From: Kondoa malvinella
Lineage: Eukaryota > Basidiomycota > Agaricostilbomycetes > Agaricostilbales > Kondoaceae
Length of the DNA: 64,000 nt
Direction of reading: 5' to 3'
Assembly (NCBI GenBank): GCA_039545315.1
Contig: BCIM01000003.1
Span: forward strand, 1 to 64,000
Part shown: piece after piece, positions 45,576-56,539 of the stretch
Numbering within the stretch: position 1 is the first letter of the stretch
How the letters are laid out: every line of letters starts with the position of its first letter
Position numbers and translations under genes: made by a program
Notes under the pieces: model-generated
Told to the model about the DNA's origin: nothing
The model's database searches: none
What the model saw: the letters and a program-made list of their open reading frames with translations, nothing else

Positions 45576-47413
45576 ATGTTGCGACAGCGAGGCCTGCTCA
45601 ACTTGCAGAGTATACAAGCGTTGCGAAATGGATATATCCAGCGTGCGAGAAGACCATTCAGGCCGCTCTATCGGTCTTTGGCGACAGAAACTTCAAAGTC
45701 CTTGAACAGCTCGCCGACAGCTTCTGACAGTGTCGATACTTATGACGATTCGCCTACTCGAGACTTCTTTGCCAATGCTACCTCAAACAGCTTTAGCGTC
45801 TTTGCTCGTGAGCCCGTCGAATGCAGAAAAGCGTCGTTCGATCGCTAAAGCGAATGACTGTCAGGATTATTTCGCTATACCGTCTATGGCTCTGTTGCTC
45901 TAGTCGTGACAACTGTGACGCTTTGGGCAGGCACGCATGTTTGGGTCGAATACATTGAACTAGGGAGAGCATTTCCCTTGCAGGAAGATGCTCTAGGCTG
46001 GGATAATGAAGAGACAAGCTGGTCAGGCGGTTATGCAGGAGGAGGAACCGATACTCGTCTCCCTTGGGCAGTGCGCAACGGCATTCGAGCAGCATATGTC
46101 GCACAACATTATGGAGGTGGTCCGCTTCCTTCGCCAATTGGACAAGGCAAACACGCTGGCGGCCAGCTCATCGCGTCTCAAAGAGAATCTATACAAGTAC
46201 CAGATGCGGGCTACATAACTGCCGAACGTAATCTCGTCCATGCACTGTTAGCAATCAGCAAGAAAGGAACGCAGTTGCCAGATCGAGCTGTTCTCGAGCT
46301 TGAAGAACGACTGGCTGGTGTACGCGAACGCCTTGCCGGGTCGGTAGGCCTTGCAGAGGCTAGAAGAGGCTGGGAACGGATCTGGTCCTGTCTTATTGCT
46401 GCGCCCGACTTCAAAACTGCTCCGTGGTGTCAACAAGCAGCCATTCGTGCTGCTCGAAAGTCTGGCGACGTCGCGTATCGTATTGGTAGCGAGACTCTTG
46501 TCAGGGGACCATTACAACAAGCTGAATTCGCCAAGGCTGAGCGCATGCTTCTTTGGTCCGCTGCACAGGCTCTCAGTCTGCCTGTCAGTGACTCATCTTC
46601 GAAGGAGGCTTCAACATCGCGTCCATCAGAGATCACCAACATCTTATCCTCCCTTCCCTCGTCAATTGAGCGACTAGCACCAGAAGCTCAACGAAATCTG
46701 TTTTCTTCACTGAGCTCTTTGATCACTCTCTACTCCGGCCAAGCCGACCTAACAACCGCGCTCTCAATTTCGGAAGCAGCTCGACAGGTCCTTTCCCCAC
46801 CTTCACCGAGATCTGAACGTCTGCCAAATCAGCTTCATGCAGCTTGGTTACACTCGCGCTACTCTTCCATCTCTGCATACTCGGCAGAAATAAGACGCGC
46901 TCTCAAGCAGCCTGAGATGGAATCGCTTGATCTGCTCAAGAGCTCTATTGTGAAATCAGAACAGGCTTCAAAGATCGCTAGCGAGACTGGGCTACTTTCG
47001 CCTCGCACCATCCCTGGCTTTTTCAGAACAGCACTTCTTGGCTCAAGTAGTGATAAAGAAGCTGAAAGATTACGCAAGCGAGTACAAGAAGTGGAAAAGG
47101 AAGCTCGATTGGCTGGATCGAATGCGAGTTATTTGACTGGACTGATCCATGAGTTGGGCGCACGCAAAGAGAAGCTGGCGGATTGGTGTTTGGGCGATAG
47201 TGAGGCGCTTAGGCAATATCAAGCGGCTATGAAATTTGCGGCTGGTGGCTCTGAACCAGAATTGGTAAAGGGAGAGATTGCGTTGGCTGGCGAACAGGTA
47301 GACGAATGGCGGAAGGCATACAATGGCTATCAGAGGTGAGTATTGTCTGTGCTATGTAAATATGGCCCTGATCGCTATCTTATAGGCTGAAGGAGAAGAC
47401 TTCGATGGCATAA
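45576..47413 (+). CDS. Mitochondrial single-pass membrane protein of unknown function
   Basis: The N-terminus MLRQRGLLNLQSIQALRNG and following RARRPFRPLYRSLATE look like a mitochondrial presequence. A GTGAGC intron ending before 45871 joins VFA to RLFRYTVYGSVALVV, a membrane segment, then LWAGTHVWVEYIELGRAF. The large C-terminal domain is helical with Ala/Leu/Arg repeats (LEERLAGVRERLAGSVGLAEARRG; TAPWCQQAAIRAARK; LTTALSISEAARQVL) that resemble TPR or Sel1-type helices without a clear consensus. A last intron leads to LKEKTSMA. The architecture resembles the Mgr3 adaptor of the i-AAA protease, but I see no diagnostic motif, so this is only a suggestion. Confidence 0.62.
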
Positions 47414-47495
47414 GCTCGTTTGCGACAGCTCAAGACATGTAGTGCGAATGTACATTGCAACAGGTGAGTCTCAATATTGTACCGTTATAACTACC

Positions 47496-48143
47496 CTAAG
47501 CACCAAAGTCAGCAGCCGACAAGCCCTGCATCATCTTCCTTTGCGCCTTCTGCTCCCTTTTCACGCGGTGCAATTCTCGCAAGAAGTTCTTGATCAAGAC
47601 CACCTCCCTTAATCCCACGTCCGCGTCCTCTTCTGATCCTCCACGGCGATGAGAGCTAAGAAGCGCTGGATTTGGCCGAAATTCGACGAAGCCTTCTAGC
47701 CATTCATCCTCCTCGTCATAATCACTTTCGAATACCGTTGGCAGTTCAGGAGACCACTGCGAGTCTTCCTCGCTATCATTCTCCTCGAACTCTTCTTGTT
47801 CCCTCTGCCGCCTTGCCTCAGTCTCTAACAAAGCCGTTAAAGCCACCTTCTGTTCGGACAACGGGAAGACGGGTCCAGCCTCTTGATACAGCTCGGATGG
47901 GCATATAGTCGCCGGTTGCGCGTCTTTGGCGTAATACGATTGATTTGACGAGGAGAAGCGGCCATCAAAGTCGGCATAAAGGGCAGAAGTCTGATAATCG
48001 TCAGTGACCGGTAGGCAGTATGACCAGCTGCCGTCGCTGGAGCTGTCTGTTTTGGAAGTGGGCTGTTTGGCGAATGCGTTGAATGCACTCAATGGTGAGG
48101 ATAATTCAAAGAACAGACGATCTGGGCTGGTAGGAGAGTACAT
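47496..48143 (-). CDS. Acidic, Ser-rich protein of unknown function
   Basis: A single-exon frame of 215 residues from an ATG, MYSPTSPDRLFFELSS. The N-terminal half is Ser/Tyr/Pro-rich and low in structure. The middle is strongly acidic (EEFEENDSEEDSQW, DYDEEDEWLEGFVEF). The C-terminal 40 residues form a basic helix (LIKNFLRELHRVKREQKAQRK) ending AADFGA. No known domain, signal peptide or membrane segment. Such a layout suits a nuclear or cytosolic regulator. Its codon use looks like its neighbours. Confidence 0.6.
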   Translation of the reverse strand: MYSPTSPDRLFFELSSPLSAFNAFAKQPTSKTDSSSDGSWSYCLPVTDDYQTSALYADFDGRFSSSNQSYYAKDAQPATICPSELYQEAGPVFPLSEQKVALTALLETEARRQREQEEFEENDSEEDSQWSPELPTVFESDYDEEDEWLEGFVEFRPNPALLSSHRRGGSEEDADVGLREVVLIKNFLRELHRVKREQKAQRKMMQGLSAADFGA

Positions 48144-48570
48144 TCTGTGGATGATGGTCGCTTCAGTATGGGCAGGTATGGATGTTAGTCACTGACCTGG
48201 TCTGCACGGATATGGATCGATCAATGGAATGTGCTTTCGTCAGTTGAGCGTGGTACGAGATTAAAAGTGCAAGACCGTGTGCACATTCCATTTCGAGAGT
48301 GAACACACTGACAAAGGGACTTGAGAAGGTGTAAAATCAAGGACGCCTTCTGACTAGCTAGATGACATGTGATGAGTAGTAGACAGTGGACGCGATAATA
48401 GAGTGGTATAATTGAGATTTGGGAACAGCCGAGCAGAAAGCACAATCAAAAAGAAACATCAAGAATGTGCATTCCAACAATTCTAAGTCTAGCAGATCAC
48501 AAGTGTAAATGGTAAGAGAAAATGGTGAGAGGTCAACATAGATGTGCGCTTGATAGCCTGCTTGATATCG
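48144..48570. other. Intergenic between the acidic protein and PAQR genes
   Basis: No exon is supported. It contains AT-richer stretches (48440-48540), consistent with a promoter and a 3' flank. No tRNA was found. Confidence 0.35.
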
Positions 48571-50165
48571 TCATTTCGCGCCATAGCGATGGTAGAAAGC
48601 TATCGAAAGACTGGTCAGGTGAGCCATAGCGCCACAATTGATGACTGCGAGTCCTCCTCAGAAACATCACTGACTGCTAGACCCTTACTTACACAGATGA
48701 AATAGGCCATGCGAATGAAGCAAATTGCAGCCTGGGAATAGCCGCTCCGGCAAATGTAACGCATATAGCACAGCTCCAAGACAGTAAGATAGGAGCTCCA
48801 GCAGAAGGTATTTAGAACCAAATGTCGAGGAGGTTGAAGCGAACTGCCGGATCCGTCAGCGCGCAGCGCGAAGTTGAACATTCGACTTACTCCGTCTCGG
48901 ACCGAGACATGTGCCAATGGCATGAAAGTGAGCGCAAGTAGCAAGCCATACACTGACATCTTGATATGGCGATACCGTGGGTCTGACATGCCGATCAGAA
49001 TTGGCACGAGACGCAAGTAGCAATGGCTTACCTCTGTACTTGCGCCGAATAACCATCGTGACAGTCACACTGCCAGTAACCATTTGCAAGCCTATGTAAA
49101 GTCGCTGCAGCACAGGTTCATCATAGAAACCGTAGTACAGGCTTGAAACGGCACTGGGAATTTCATGATGGTTGCTTCAGTATGGGCAGGCTTGGAAGAG
49201 GTTAGAGACTGACCTGCCACAGATGAGCACCACTGTTGAAGGCAGAACTTAACTTGTTCCAAATCTGCAGATGTAGCACTCACCTATGCCAACATGATCA
49301 CAGAGACTGCAGGTTAAGCAAACTCCCGGAGAGTGACAACGGAAGCAATGGAAACTGGCGCTGGCTGTAAATAGGTAAATTGCGCTGGCGAAAAAGGTGT
49401 AAATAGCGAGTATATCGATAAAAGACGTTGTCGGGCCAGAGAGCGGGTTGATCAGGACATTTGCGAATCCAGTGTTAGCAAGTAAGGCGCGGATGCTCGA
49501 AGAGAGAGGTGCAAAAGCCATAAGCACGAAGAAGATACCTAGAGGAGAAATGTGTCAATGTACAGTACATATCTTCAGCACACTGCCGCTTACCTTGAAG
49601 CAGGTGAGTTGCAATATTGACTAAAACTCTTTAGAAGCAAGTAAAGATCGATGCATCGCGACTGACTGGTTTCATTGTGAAGCTGGAAGCAGCTCAGGAT
49701 GCATAGTCGGTAACTAGAAAGCTAATGAGGTCTTGGATGTTTGCTGGGCGACGAGACTCACGAAGTCAGCTCCCTTCGGTATGCGGTTCGCAAGAATCGA
49801 TTGTCGCGCATCCATTCGGGCAATTGCTAGACAGCCGTCAGAGACTTTCAACGGGACGTACATACGAGCTTACCTCGTACGTTAAGAGGGATTCGAACAA
49901 AGGGCGGTTCTTCGTATCTGCGTCCAAGACGCTGCCATAATTCTTGCTCTGGTTAGATGGCCGCGACAGCAGCCATGTATCACTCTTTGAAGCACGCTGT
50001 GATTGCTTTACCAAGCCCTCGTGAGCCTAGAGCGTAACGAAAGCTGGACGAGCTAACCTTCTGAACCACCTCATCGTCTGAGGAATCGACCAGAGTCGCT
50101 TCATCATCAGATAGATAGCCATATACGGCGGAGAGCGGCCGTGCTGCGAACATCGCTGCAGACAT
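48571..50165 (-). CDS. PAQR/adiponectin-receptor-like membrane protein (Izh family)
   Basis: A seven-helix receptor or ceramidase-like membrane hydrolase; yeast Izh proteins affect zinc and sphingolipid signalling. Start MSAAMFAARPLSAVYG with an acidic cytosolic head (DDEATLVDSSDDEVV). Landmarks: QLPEWMRDNRFLRTAYRREL, QLHNETVNIATHLLQGIFFVL, ASASFHCFRCHSPGV before DHVGI, MSVYGLLLALTFMPLAH, and near the end LGAVLYALHLPERLFPG with LLHSHGLFHL. The three zinc-site histidines of the family correspond to SASFH and SHGLFH. At least seven introns split it. The last, ending at 48600, leads to SFYHRYGAK and is my least certain border. The LPERLFPGC segment has Cys where FD is usual. Confidence 0.8.
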
Positions 50166-51273
50166 GTTCGTATGCTATCGAAATGAACGGAGAACGAAAA
50201 AGGTGGATAGAAAGGTAGATAGATTGTAGTATGGCAGGATGATCTTCTTAAGCAGGCTCAGGTCAAGGCTAGATCGATGAGAATAGCTGATGGGAAAGAG
50301 CTGGATCAGGACAAGGAAGAGAGGGAAGGCCAGCTCGACGATAAGAATGATAGAAGAGACACTCGAAGCATTGTCGGCGACCCGGCCAAAGCTACCTCGC
50401 CAATGCTGTTCAGTCTACGACGCTGCTAAGTTAGAGCAAGCCAATCCACTTGCAGGTCATTAAAAATTTGGGACGAGACGAAGCGAACGCTCTTGTGGAA
50501 TCATTGCAAGCTCGATTTTGCGACAGAATGAAAAGGAAGTTGGCCAGTGCTTGAGTACGTTGCTGTTGCGCTGTCAAGCAGGAGGCATCCTTCGACGGCC
50601 AAGGACTAGCAGATTACCAGCGATAGCGCGGATTGACGAGGGAGCGAGGGGCTGCGAGCGCTTACTTGGACAAGCACACTGACGCAGCGAATGACCGTAG
50701 AGATGCGGATCCTCTGCCTGGTGGACAGAGGGCTAGCGGAAGTTGCATCATGTCTCCAGATCTTTGCGCATATTTGGCATACAAGGCAGAAGACAGCTCA
50801 GAAGAGCAACTGTATAGTCTGGATTGGCGCTCTTGCATTGGCTACTAGTTCAATGCCGACATTCAGGTCATGGCAGAATACCAAGCTTGAGGATCTCGTC
50901 GTGTTGTGCGAAATAGTCAAAGTCGATGCACGCGCAGCACACACGAAATAGCCTCAATAGAGCAAGAGTATCCATTTCAAATAGTCCCTATAATACGTTC
51001 AACGTCTCTATAATCTCGGCGCTTGAACCAGTAACAATCCTTTGGTTGGAAAAGAAAGTCCGAGTCAAACCTGACTCATGGCGATTTTTGGGTTTTGCAT
51101 GTCTTTCGGTGCGTTACAATGTGTTGTTGGATGGTGTCATGATTGTCGTATCTACAGGTGAAGTGAACAAGTCGGGGTTTAGGCGACTGTGGGCTCGCAT
51201 GCCGCGACTGAATCTTCTGGTGCCAGAGGATCTGGAGAAGACATGAGCAAAGGCACAGCGGACAAGCAGTCGA
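50166..51273. other. About 1.1-kb intergenic region
   Basis: Plus-strand frames at 50633-51246 have no motif and no plausible splice pattern. Reads as PAQR promoter on the left and desaturase 3' flank on the right. No repeats or tRNA were seen. Confidence 0.35.
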
Positions 51274-52970
51274 CTAACCCTTTCGCGGTGCTGCAGACAT
51301 GCCGTTCAAGTCCTTGTCCGCGATAATCGGGCGTGGAAGTGTTGATGGACCTGTTCGCACAACCGGTGTTAGCCATGGAACCCAGCAGTAGGCAACAGAC
51401 TGACCATCGTAGCACACCATGCTTGGATTGAGCTTTGACGCTTCCACTTCCATACCACCATCCAGCACACCGACTCTCAACATCGACAGTAGGTTGTGGG
51501 CAGCATTCGAGTGGTCGTACACGCCTCCGTTGAATGCTGCTGTCGTGTCACGTCCAAGACGATGACGGATGATGCCGTAACCTCCAGGGTGGTCCTCGAC
51601 TGAAAGCACAAAGAGTCAGACAGTTCGTATGCGCAAGGACAAGGTGCTTACTGAAGTCTGTAACATCACAGATGAAACCACCGCATGCAATCAACTTGCG
51701 GCCGCTGTTCTTGTGTTCAGCCTGGAACTGGTCCCAAGTCAAGACTGGCAGGTCGTTCGATGTCTTTGGCCATGCAATAGTCTTGGCTTCCTTGTTCAAT
51801 GCCTTGAGCTTCATGCTGTAAACGCAAGCGCGAGTTAGCATGGCTTGTAACATAATGTGAAGCTGTGCCTACTTGTGCATGCCCTTTTTCACTTCATTGT
51901 CTGGGAAAGTCTTGAGCTCGGAAGCGAGACCTAGGATCTTGCAGATTTCGATGAAGCGACGGGTAGGGTCGTACTGGTACCACTTGATGGCGTTACGGTA
52001 ATCTGCCGGGAACTGGTGGTGGAAGTTCTGTACACCCATTTAGTACAGGTAGCACAGATGAGGTTAGAGTACTCACGTGATAACCCTCTCCGACGGTGCA
52101 AAGAGCGGTAATGAAGTGGTCACGAGGAGTGTGCTTGTCATCGAAAGGAGCATCACCGAGCCAATGCGCAAGCGAGTTGACGCAGAAGGTCGAGTGGTGG
52201 ACAAAGAGAAGACGAGCAGCTCCAGCGTAGAAGAATCCGCCTCTCCAGTCGTTCCAGCCAAGACCAGCGACCATGGTTGGGAAGAGAAAACCCATTCCAA
52301 CGATGAGGGGGACGTAGTAACGATGTTGCCATTGAACGACTGGGTTCTTTTGCAAGTCGGAGACATCGGCTACGCCGATAGCGCGACGAGGCTTGAAGAG
52401 CATCCAACCGACATGGGAGTAAAGGAAACCTTTGTGGGCGTTGTAGGGATCCAAATCGGTGTCGGTGTATCGGTGATGTGCGCGGTGACCACGAGCCCAC
52501 CATTTGATTGATCCTTCAACAGCTCCAGACCCGCCAAGAGCCAAAAAGTACTGAAGCGGCAAAGAGGCGTTATAGGCTCGGTGCGCGTAAAAGCGATGGT
52601 ACCCTGCAGTGATGCCGAGACCAGTGAAAAAGTAGTAGACGACACTCCAAATGAAAGTTGCCATGGAAAGGCGTGTGGTGAAAGCGCCATAGATGGAAAG
52701 CGCCGGAACGATGGTCAAAGCCAAAGTTGAAATGGTGTTGAGCTCCTTGTACCAGTTTTTCAGGGTAATAGGAGGCAAAGGCTTGTCCTTTGCAAGAGTC
52801 TGAATAGCGCAAAGTGATAAGCTCGTGAAAAAGCCGATGATAAGCGGTGCATGACTGCTCACCTTTGAGACATAATTATCGTCAATGGCATCTGCCTCGA
52901 CTGCAGTCTCTTCATCTGAAGGGAAGCTGTCTACTGGGACAGGCTTCTCTTTCTGTTGTCGGCGAAGCAT
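51274..52970 (-). CDS. OLE1: Delta-9 acyl-CoA desaturase with cytochrome b5 domain
   Basis: ER enzyme that puts the first double bond in palmitoyl- and stearoyl-CoA. The three histidine boxes are present: HRFYAH, HRAHH and, across an intron, YHNFHHQFP. Membrane segments flank them ([44 protein letters not shown]). The C-terminal cytochrome b5 domain has [16 protein letters not shown] and the second haem ligand in YDHSNAAHN, as in yeast Ole1. Start [15 protein letters not shown] at 52970. The first intron after NYVSK is free of stops, so a naive frame reads through it. The C-terminal tail ends MSAAPRKG. Confidence 0.95.
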
Positions 52971-53115
52971 GTTGGGCGAGTTTGTTCGACAAAAAGGTTG
53001 AAGAGTTCAAAAAGTTTTCTTTTGTTCGCTGTGTGTCGCGATTCCAGTGAGGGTTGATGTAATTGAGTAGTTGTAGTTGCTTCGAAGGTCGTAAAGATGC
53101 CTTGAAGGTCTTTGG

Positions 53116-53475
53116 TTGGAGAGAGAAAGGCGAAATGACGAGACTCGACAGAATCTGTTGGGAAGTCGGTGTTGGGACCGATTTGTTTATCGAGCCTGCT
53201 CGTCATTTAGATGTGGAGTTTGTGAAGTTCTGGATTCTGGGATCGCTGGCACAAGCGGGAGAATTGCGCCGGAGGTGCAGGATGCGATTTGTGATGAGGC
53301 ATTATGGCAAGAACAGGAGACGAAGAGGATGAACAAGAAGGTGAACGAAGTCAAAGTAATGGATTATCTCCTTGGGTTAGAAGATGCACGATGGGGACAG
53401 TATGGTCGAATCACGCTCGAAGTATGGGACGAAGCTCTGTCGAAGCAGCCTGAAGTGAAAGCAGCAGAACAGTAA
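53116..53475 (+). other. Possible small gene upstream of OLE1, unresolved
   Basis: A plus-strand frame ends with a plausible protein segment: PEVQDAICDEALWQEQE, MNKKVNEVKVMDYLLGLEDARW and ITLEVWDEALSKQPEVKAAEQ. Its frame opens only with TTG at 53116. An ATG at 53136 in another frame (MTRLDRICWEV) could be the first exon of a spliced form, but I could not fix the intron. No family recognised. The stretch is also the OLE1 upstream region. Confidence 0.3.
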
Positions 53476-53650
53476 GGTGGATTGAGTAGGATGGGTACAG
53501 GGGTTCGTTGTCATTTAGTCCGCATACACGTCTTGCAAGAAACAATTAGGCCCCCCATTCTCTACAGACTTGTCCACTGCCTTATGCTGTGCTGTAGAGC
53601 CTAGGTAAACTGAATTCATCCATTTGCACACCCGATACAGCTATTACATC

Positions 53651-56027
53651 CTAAATTCTCTCGACCAAGTGACCTCCGATTCCCTTCTCTTCCTCTTCGT
53701 TGCTGTATGGATGAGGCTTGTTGAGAGCATTGTCCAAAGCAGATCTCTCGACGGGTGCATTGGCACTGTGCCTCACGGTGACCTTGCCATGGTTGAACAG
53801 CATGTCGATTCTGCAAAAAAGCGGTCAGGTATGCGAATAGGGAGCAGGCAATATAACTTACTCTTCGAGTGACAGGTTTGCAGTCTCTGGGAAGAACATG
53901 TATAGCAGTGGAACAGTCGCTGCGTTGACGATAGCGAAAATGACATAGAACTTCCAGGTGATGGCCTAGCGAAGAAACAGTCAGCTGTGATTCTTTGGTA
54001 GCTCATTTGCGCTAACTTCAATTGCGTACGGCGTTATCTCGACGATGAAGAAGCTAAACGAGGTCAGCGCACGCTCGAAAAAGTAAAGGGATGCAACATA
54101 CTTGAACAAGAATTGGAGAGCGTAACCGACACCTGATGCCTTTGCTCGAATGCAAAGAGGAGTAATCTCTGGGCCGTAGAGCCATCCACCTGCAAAGATA
54201 TCAGCAAAGTTCAGCGGTATCGATGAAATAGCTAACCCGGAAGCCAAGTCTAGACAGCACTAAATCAGTCTAGGCTCGTCGAAGAGTGAGAGATGTAGCT
54301 TACGCCAGAGAAAGCAAAGATGAACAAGAACAAGCCGAAAGCAGCCAGACCAGCTCCGACGCTAGTGTCGATTCTGCTAACACCGGCCGCGAGGAAAGAT
54401 TGACCAATAGCGAGCAAAGTAGAACCGAGCATGAGCAGCTTGATGCGACCAATTCGATCAATGAGGACAAAGCATCCGATCTGAGCACCAATATGTCCGA
54501 CAAGACCCAACATGATGATGAGAATGTTGGCATTGTAAGGAGTGAAGCCAAAGGTGCCAATGATTCGTCCGGCGTAGTAGGTAGCCATGTTGATACCGGT
54601 CAACTGTCTGTAGAAGGGGTCAGCCTTGATATAATCCGTTAAAAAAAACAAGACTTGCTGTAAAATGTTGACGGCCCAATTGAGCAGAGAACGGTACCGA
54701 AGGCATTGGTCGGATTTGCGGAACATGCTTCCCCAACCAGTCTGTACAGCGTGTTCCAAGGCGATCGCTTCTCTGATCTCGAGCAATTCTTGCTTTCCAG
54801 CTTCATGACCACGTAAACGGATGAGGATCGCTTCAGCTTTGTCCAATTGGCCCTTCTCGGTCAAGTCTAGTATGCGGATAAATACCTGCCGCATATCGCA
54901 GAGAACAGATGCATACATCGAGGGGATTCACTGAGAGATCTTATCAGCTTGGCAGATTGTGGTTTTAGAAAGACTCACCATAGGAAGAAGGAGCAGAACA
55001 GAGTGATGAGCGTAGGTGGAGCTTGCCACGCGAGAGGTTCTCTCCATCCTCGACTTGTTGTTTCGCCGGCATAGGCGTCTGATGAAATGGAACCATTCAT
55101 GAGCTGATAGATCTGGCATAGTCAAAGAAGCCTCACAGGACATGATGAAGCCAGTCATGAGACCAAGCGAGCCAAGCACTGAGCAGTCGCGAAGAGGATG
55201 AGTGAACTGATTTGAGGACACGAGAGCACTTTCGACGCACCCAATTCCATTGCCTACTCGATTGCATAAGCATTGCACACCTGTATTAGTGAAAGACTCA
55301 CCATAAGACGTCCACGCCATCTCGGAGACGCCAATTCGCCCTGATTGCTGTCTGAGAGAATTCCATGGGGGAGGAATAGAGCTCACCATGAGAGTCGGAG
55401 CCACACTGGTCACGATTCCGACGCCAAAGCCATTGATGACACGAGCTACAGTCCACATTGCCAGGTTGACAGATCCAGCTTGCAATCCGCTGAACCCGCA
55501 CGTAAGCATTCTAGAGTAACTCCGACGAGGGAGTGCTTACGTTCCGAGCAGTGTAACGAGGGTTCCAATGATCAAGATAGGCTTGCGTCCAAGACCAACG
55601 GAGACAAAAGACAAGAACAGACAACCTAGATGCATGTTGGATCAGATTGGTTTGAGGAGCTGAAACAGATTACACACCAGCTCCAGCTCCAAGCACAAAG
55701 GATCCAAGCACAGCTCCCAGCAAGGCAGGGTCTGCTACGAGACTAGGAAAGGTGTTCTGCCAGTCCAAGGAAGCGGTGACCTGTTGCCCGAGCAGTCAAT
55801 ACAGCCCATACTGTTTCGAGGAATATTGCGAACTGGATTGGCGACCGATTGATCATATCCCTGCACAAGAGTCAGCTCGAATACCAATCGATGTGGATAT
55901 CATGTACGAAACAGAAGAAACTATTGAGCCAAATAAGCTTTCATGCGCGCTTTGAACAACGTACATACCCTGCACTGACTGCCACACATGCTACGAGCTG
56001 TAGAGCTACACCTGAAAGTTGATACAT
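53651..56027 (-). CDS. MFS sugar transporter, copy 1
   Basis: Twelve-helix plasma-membrane hexose or other sugar porter. Start MYQLSGVALQLVACVAVSAG; a 13-base exon (55908-55920) supplies FFCF before GYDQSVANP. Then WQNTFPSLVADPALLGAVLG, GSVNLAMWTVARVINGFGVGIVTSVAPTL, the ELASPRWRGRLM motif, RLRGHEAGKQEL, QQLTGINMATYYAG, LIDRIGRIKLLMLGS, YGPEITPLCIRAKASG, FFIVEITPYAIE and PETANLSLEEIDMLF. The end is a Glu-rich tail, HLVERI. Every exon shows motifs of the family, and the gene has about 16 short introns. The RGRL, DRIGR and PET motifs are intact, so it is probably functional. Substrate is unknown. Confidence 0.88.
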
Positions 56028-56539
56028 TGTGGTCGCAAACCTTGCGGGTCAAGGAAGGCTGGGGAGCCAGATGCAATTTCAGCCGATCACAAGCTTGAAA
56101 GTATTTACCTTTGCGGAGCGGGCCCTTTTTGTCCCTCCGCTTGACTTCCGAGCCCAGTTCTTGGGTCGGACAAATCGGGAAGTCCACTCCGGGTTCAGGA
56201 CCTGATCGATGAGGGGATCGGCTGTTTTTGTGGACGCCGATTTGCTCAGTATTAGGCCCACGCGCTTTCCCAAGTTCATGGGAAGGATGGCTACCTCTGT
56301 CAAGGGCCGAGCGGACAGATTGGTTGCAGGTAGTAATGAGAGCACAGCAAGATGACCGACATTTGTTTGAGAGCCGGCGCAGCAAGGATTGCACTGAACA
56401 ATGAAGAGTGTTGGAGAGCATGGAGAGGAAGCCCGACAGCAGAATCTTGGTCAAAGCACGCAGAAGGACATGACCAAACGAAACATTGGAACGATGCAAA
56501 TACAACATGCTGGTACCTCCGGTACAAGCGATTGACCAG
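56028..56539. promoter_or_regulatory. Upstream region of sugar transporter copy 1
   Basis: Between the start of copy 1 (56027) and the stop of copy 2 (56540). It contains GGCCCTTTTT at 56121-56130 and GGGTCGGA around 56163-56170; both have counterparts upstream of copy 2 (60081-60090 and about 59998-60005). Several CGG/CCG triplets occur, as at Zn2Cys6-factor sites. Minus-strand frames here are chance. Confidence 0.4.

Noticed and set aside
49880..49905. GTTCGAATCC-like T-arm on the minus strand, suggesting a tRNA
   Set aside because: It lies in a PAQR coding exon (PLFESLLTYE), and no acceptor or anticodon arm can be folded around it.
50633..51246. Plus-strand frames in the spacer left of OLE1
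   Set aside because: No motifs or phase-consistent splice sites.
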